In this document: positions 61,382-64,000 of the stretch, piece by piece
How the letters are laid out: every line of letters starts with the position of its first letter
Numbering within the stretch: position 1 is the stretch's first letter
Assembly: GCF_002179555.1 (NCBI RefSeq)
Contig: NZ_NHOU01000002.1
Coordinates: 248,001 to 312,000, forward strand
Length of the DNA stretch: 64,000 nt
Source: Salinicola salarius
GTDB lineage: Bacteria; Pseudomonadota; Gammaproteobacteria; Pseudomonadales; Halomonadaceae
Direction: 5' to 3'
Position numbers and translations under genes: made by a program
The notes under the pieces: model-generated
The model's database searches: none
What the model was told of the DNA's origin: nothing
The model's input: only the letters and a program-made list of their open reading frames with translations

Positions 61382-63097
61382 TCAGGCGCGAGAGCGTCGC
61401 ACCGGCGCGTCGCCATCGTTGCGACGACGCGGCGCGCGTTCGGGTGCGCCTTCGTCTTCGGAGATCTCCAGCGGCCGGCCACCGACGCGAGCCCGTGCCA
61501 TCTTGGCCAGAATCGAGGACGGCAGACCGCTCGGCAGCTCGACCACGGAGAAGGCGTTACGGATATCGATACGGCCGATGCGTCCGCCTTCGATGCCGCC
61601 CTCGTTGGCCAGGGCACCGACCAGCTGACCCGGCTTGACGCCATCCTTGTGGCCCACGGAAACGCGATAGCGCGTCATGCCTTCACGCGGCGCGCTGTCG
61701 CGGCGGCGCGGCGCGCGTTCACGGCCGCTATCTCGGCCGCTATCTCGGCCGCCCTCGCGGCGCGACGGTGAGTTGGTGATACGCCCGATCGGAGCTTCAC
61801 CGGCTCGCGCCAGCGTGGCCAGCGCCGCCGCCAGATCGATCGGATCGTGACCTTCCTCGACCAGCTTCTCGATCAGCGCGCGCTGATGATCCGCGCCGGC
61901 GTCGAGCATCTCGCGCAGACGCGCACTGAAGCGGTCGTCGCGGTGAGCACGAATGGCTGCTTCGTCGGGCAGCGGCATCTCGGTCATGGCCTGGCCAGTC
62001 GCCTGCTCGACCCAACGCACCTTGCGGGTCTCGCGACCGCCGGCGAAGGTGATGGCAACACCGTCACGACCGGCACGGCCGGTACGACCGATTCGGTGGA
62101 TATAGGCTTCGGAATCCTGCGGCAGGTCATAGTTGACCACGTGCGTGATGCGCGGCACGTCGAGCCCGCGAGCCGCGACGTCGGTGGCCACCAGCACGTC
62201 GACCTTGCCACGCTTGAGGCGTGTCACGGTGCGCTCGCGCAGGCTCTGGTCGAGATCACCCGACAGCCCGGCGGCGTTGACGCCACGGGCGGTGAGCTGC
62301 TCGACCAGCGTGGTGCACGCAGCACGTGTGCGCACGAACACGATGGCCGCGTCGACCGCTTCGACTTCGAGAATACGAGCCAGCGCTTCCAGCTTGCTGG
62401 GACCTTCGACCCGCACCACACGCTGTTCGATGTTTTCGCCGGTGCTGACCTTGGATTCGATGGTCACCTTGACCGGATCGACCAGGTAACGGTTGACGAT
62501 ACGCTCGATCTCGCTCGGCAGCGTGGCCGAGAAGAACACCCGCTGGGCATCTTTCGGGGTATCAGAAACCACACGCTTGACGTCGTCGATGAAGCCCATG
62601 CGCAGCATTTCGTCGGCTTCGTCGAGGACCAGGGCAGACAGGCCATCCAGCTTGAGGCTACCGCGATCCAGGTGATCGATGATCCGACCCGGCGTGCCGA
62701 CGACGACCTGGGCACCACGCTTCAATGCCGACAGCTGCTCGCGATAATCCTGACCGCCACAGAGGGTGGCGATTTCCAGCCCTTTCAGGTTCTGGCCGTA
62801 CTTGGAGAACGACACGGCGACCTGCTGTGCCAGTTCCCGCGTCGGGGCCAGCACGAGGACTTGCGGTTCACGCCGGCCGAGGTCGAGCCGGCTCAGCAGC
62901 GGCAGCGCGAACGCGGCGGTCTTGCCGGTACCGGTCTGCGCCTGGCCCAGCATGTCGCGACCTTCCAGCAGCGCAGGGATGGTCTGCGTCTGGATCGGTG
63001 AAGGAGTTTCATAGCCCAGGGTTTCGAGGGCAGTCAGTACTTCCGGCAATAGAGCCAGATCGCCAAAGCTTGGCGAAGCAGTAACAGTCGAGGTCAT
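61382..63097 (-). CDS. deaD: DEAD-box RNA helicase (DeaD/CsdA type)
   Basis: 571 residues. All helicase motifs are present: Q motif (PSPIQTQTIP), I (AQTGTGKT), Ia (APTRELA), II (LDEADEML), III (FFSATLP) and VI (HRIGRTGRAGR). A DbpA-like RNA-binding domain follows at about 480-555 (MTRYRVSVGHKDGVKPGQLV, IDIRNAFSVVELP), flanked by Arg/Ser/Gly-rich linkers with a GRDSGRDSGRE repeat. It remodels rRNA and mRNA structure, mainly in ribosome assembly and cold growth. Single gene with its own strong terminator. Confidence 0.95.
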   Translation of the reverse strand: MTSTVTASPSFGDLALLPEVLTALETLGYETPSPIQTQTIPALLEGRDMLGQAQTGTGKTAAFALPLLSRLDLGRREPQVLVLAPTRELAQQVAVSFSKYGQNLKGLEIATLCGGQDYREQLSALKRGAQVVVGTPGRIIDHLDRGSLKLDGLSALVLDEADEMLRMGFIDDVKRVVSDTPKDAQRVFFSATLPSEIERIVNRYLVDPVKVTIESKVSTGENIEQRVVRVEGPSKLEALARILEVEAVDAAIVFVRTRAACTTLVEQLTARGVNAAGLSGDLDQSLRERTVTRLKRGKVDVLVATDVAARGLDVPRITHVVNYDLPQDSEAYIHRIGRTGRAGRDGVAITFAGGRETRKVRWVEQATGQAMTEMPLPDEAAIRAHRDDRFSARLREMLDAGADHQRALIEKLVEEGHDPIDLAAALATLARAGEAPIGRITNSPSRREGGRDSGRDSGRERAPRRRDSAPREGMTRYRVSVGHKDGVKPGQLVGALANEGGIEGGRIGRIDIRNAFSVVELPSGLPSSILAKMARARVGGRPLEISEDEGAPERAPRRRNDGDAPVRRSRA

Positions 63098-63563
63098 TTC
63101 ACACCTTGGAGTGGCCGGTAGGCACCGGCGAAAATGTCATGGCATCGGTGGCGTGATCACCACGGAATGCCGGTCGCACCTGGCATTGCGCATATCGCCC
63201 CGCGAATGGCGGAAGCGATAGCGTATGTGGCGACCTTGATGCGCCCGGTTGCTTGAAACATCAACCGATCTAGGCGCTCCATCGTTGCATCCGGACGCGA
63301 AAAACGGCTTGGCCGTGCGTCATGTACGAGATACGTCCGGTGCTGGGCATCGATTCACGGATCGATGGCGTCGATTACAGACATATCGGCAGGATGGTGG
63401 GGTCAACACATGCGAGGAGGCGCTACTATACCATCGGCGTAAGCGTTTCACCACCGGAACGTAAAAATCCTACAGAAACGGGGGAACGAGGCCGCCGGGA
63501 TGAAGCGCTTCGTCGAAGGCCGTAGACTATGTATCCCTCTCTCCGGCCACCGAGCATTTCGCC
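63098..63563. other. Intergenic region upstream of deaD and the YaiI-type gene
   Basis: 466 bases holding the divergent promoters. The deaD side probably carries a long leader, as cold-shock helicase genes do. A 71-codon frame at 63249-63464 has no family signal, ribosome site or suitable codon bias, so I do not call it a gene. I see no tRNA or terminator here. Confidence 0.6.
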
Positions 63564-64000
63564 ATGCCGATACCCAAGCCCACGCTGTGGGTCGACGCCG
63601 ACGCCTGCCCCCGCGTCGCCCGCGACATCATCCTCCGGGCCGCCGAACGCACGCAGACTCAGACCTGGATGGTCGCCAATCACGCGCTGCCGTTACCGCC
63701 GTCGGCCTGGGTCAAGTCGCGCTCGGTGGCGCATGGCTTCGACGCCGCGGACAACGCGATCGTCGAGGCTGTCGTTTCCGGCGATCTGGTCATTACCAGC
63801 GATCTGCCGCTGGCGCAGGAAGTGATCGAACGCGGCGCCGAGGTCATGACCACCCGCGGCGAAAGCCTGAGTATCGACAACATCAAGGCGCGAGTGCAGA
63901 TGCGGGACTTCATGGAGACGCTGCGCGCCAGCGGCGAACATACTCGGGGACCCAACGCCTACACCGATGGCGATCGCCGGGAGTTCGCCAACGCGCTGGA
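63564..64000 (+). CDS. YaiI/YqxD (DUF188) family protein, partial at the window edge
   Basis: At least 145 codons from ATG 63564, running off the right end; the family is about 150-160 residues, so only the tail is missing. The N-terminal LWVDADACPRVARDIILRAA is the family signature. DLVITSDLPLAQEVIERGA and GPNAYTDGDRREFANAL also match. The fold is PIN/NYN-like, suggesting a nuclease, but the role is unknown. Confidence 0.9.
   Translation, partial: MPIPKPTLWVDADACPRVARDIILRAAERTQTQTWMVANHALPLPPSAWVKSRSVAHGFDAADNAIVEAVVSGDLVITSDLPLAQEVIERGAEVMTTRGESLSIDNIKARVQMRDFMETLRASGEHTRGPNAYTDGDRREFANAL

Noticed and set aside
63249-63464. 71-codon frame upstream of the YaiI-type gene
   Set aside because: It has no ribosome site, family signal or matching codon bias.

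Overview
The window looks like a chromosomal segment of a high-GC, moderately halophilic gammaproteobacterium, most likely Halomonadaceae (Halomonas/Salinicola/Chromohalobacter type). This is inferred from the high GC, the many TRAP and TTT solute transporters, and the close fit of the sugar-acid enzymes to families known from that group. I could run no database search. The window begins inside recC and ends inside a YaiI/DUF188 gene. I saw no rRNA, tRNA, CRISPR array, prophage or insertion-sequence transposase.

Left part (1-31 kb) is mostly housekeeping and stress genes. It holds recC, an EamA transporter, an amidoligase/glutamine-amidotransferase pair, a CDF cation exporter broken by an in-frame amber codon, two tandem MHS-type MFS permeases, OsmC, thiol peroxidase, DUF1415, an aldo/keto reductase, endonuclease V and the SbcCD nuclease. 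A D-xylose locus follows: a ROK repressor, a D-xylose 1-dehydrogenase like Caulobacter XylB, and a frameshifted sugar porter. Then come a SWIM zinc-finger protein, WrbA, ArgE and a gamma-glutamylcyclotransferase-like protein. A four-gene cluster (kinase-AraC regulator facing phospho-lyase-permease) reads as a phosphorylation-dependent ethanolamine pathway.

Right part (31-61 kb) is a nearly continuous sugar-acid catabolic island. One operon has a 2-keto-3-deoxy-L-fuconate dehydrogenase-like SDR, an FAH-fold hydrolase, a Zn-dependent L-galactonate/L-gulonate-type dehydrogenase, altronate dehydratase, tagaturonate reductase and a TRAP transporter. It is flanked by two GntR regulators. Beyond it are an IlvD/Edd dehydratase close to xylonate dehydratase, an AraD1/GguC protein, a tripartite tricarboxylate transporter, an Ldh2-type dehydrogenase and an XylX-like 2-keto-3-deoxy-pentonate dehydratase. 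A LysR regulator faces L-fuconate dehydratase, a second TRAP transporter, an FAD-linked 2-hydroxyacid dehydrogenase and a GarR-like reductase, and a GntR with two winged helices closes the island. Together these suggest import of aldonates and uronates and their oxidation to pyruvate, lactate or 2-oxoglutarate through 2-keto-3-deoxy intermediates. Some steps (xylonolactonase, 2-oxoglutarate semialdehyde dehydrogenase, KDG kinase/aldolase, fucose dehydrogenase) are not in the window.

The most unusual non-coding features are a perfect-phase array of 74 copies of a 7-bp unit right at the stop codon of the xylonate dehydratase gene, and three copies of a 145-174 bp intergenic element. The arms of that element differ between copies but stay self-complementary within each copy, which argues for selection on structure. 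Several intergenic spots also carry short 16-27 bp tandem duplications.
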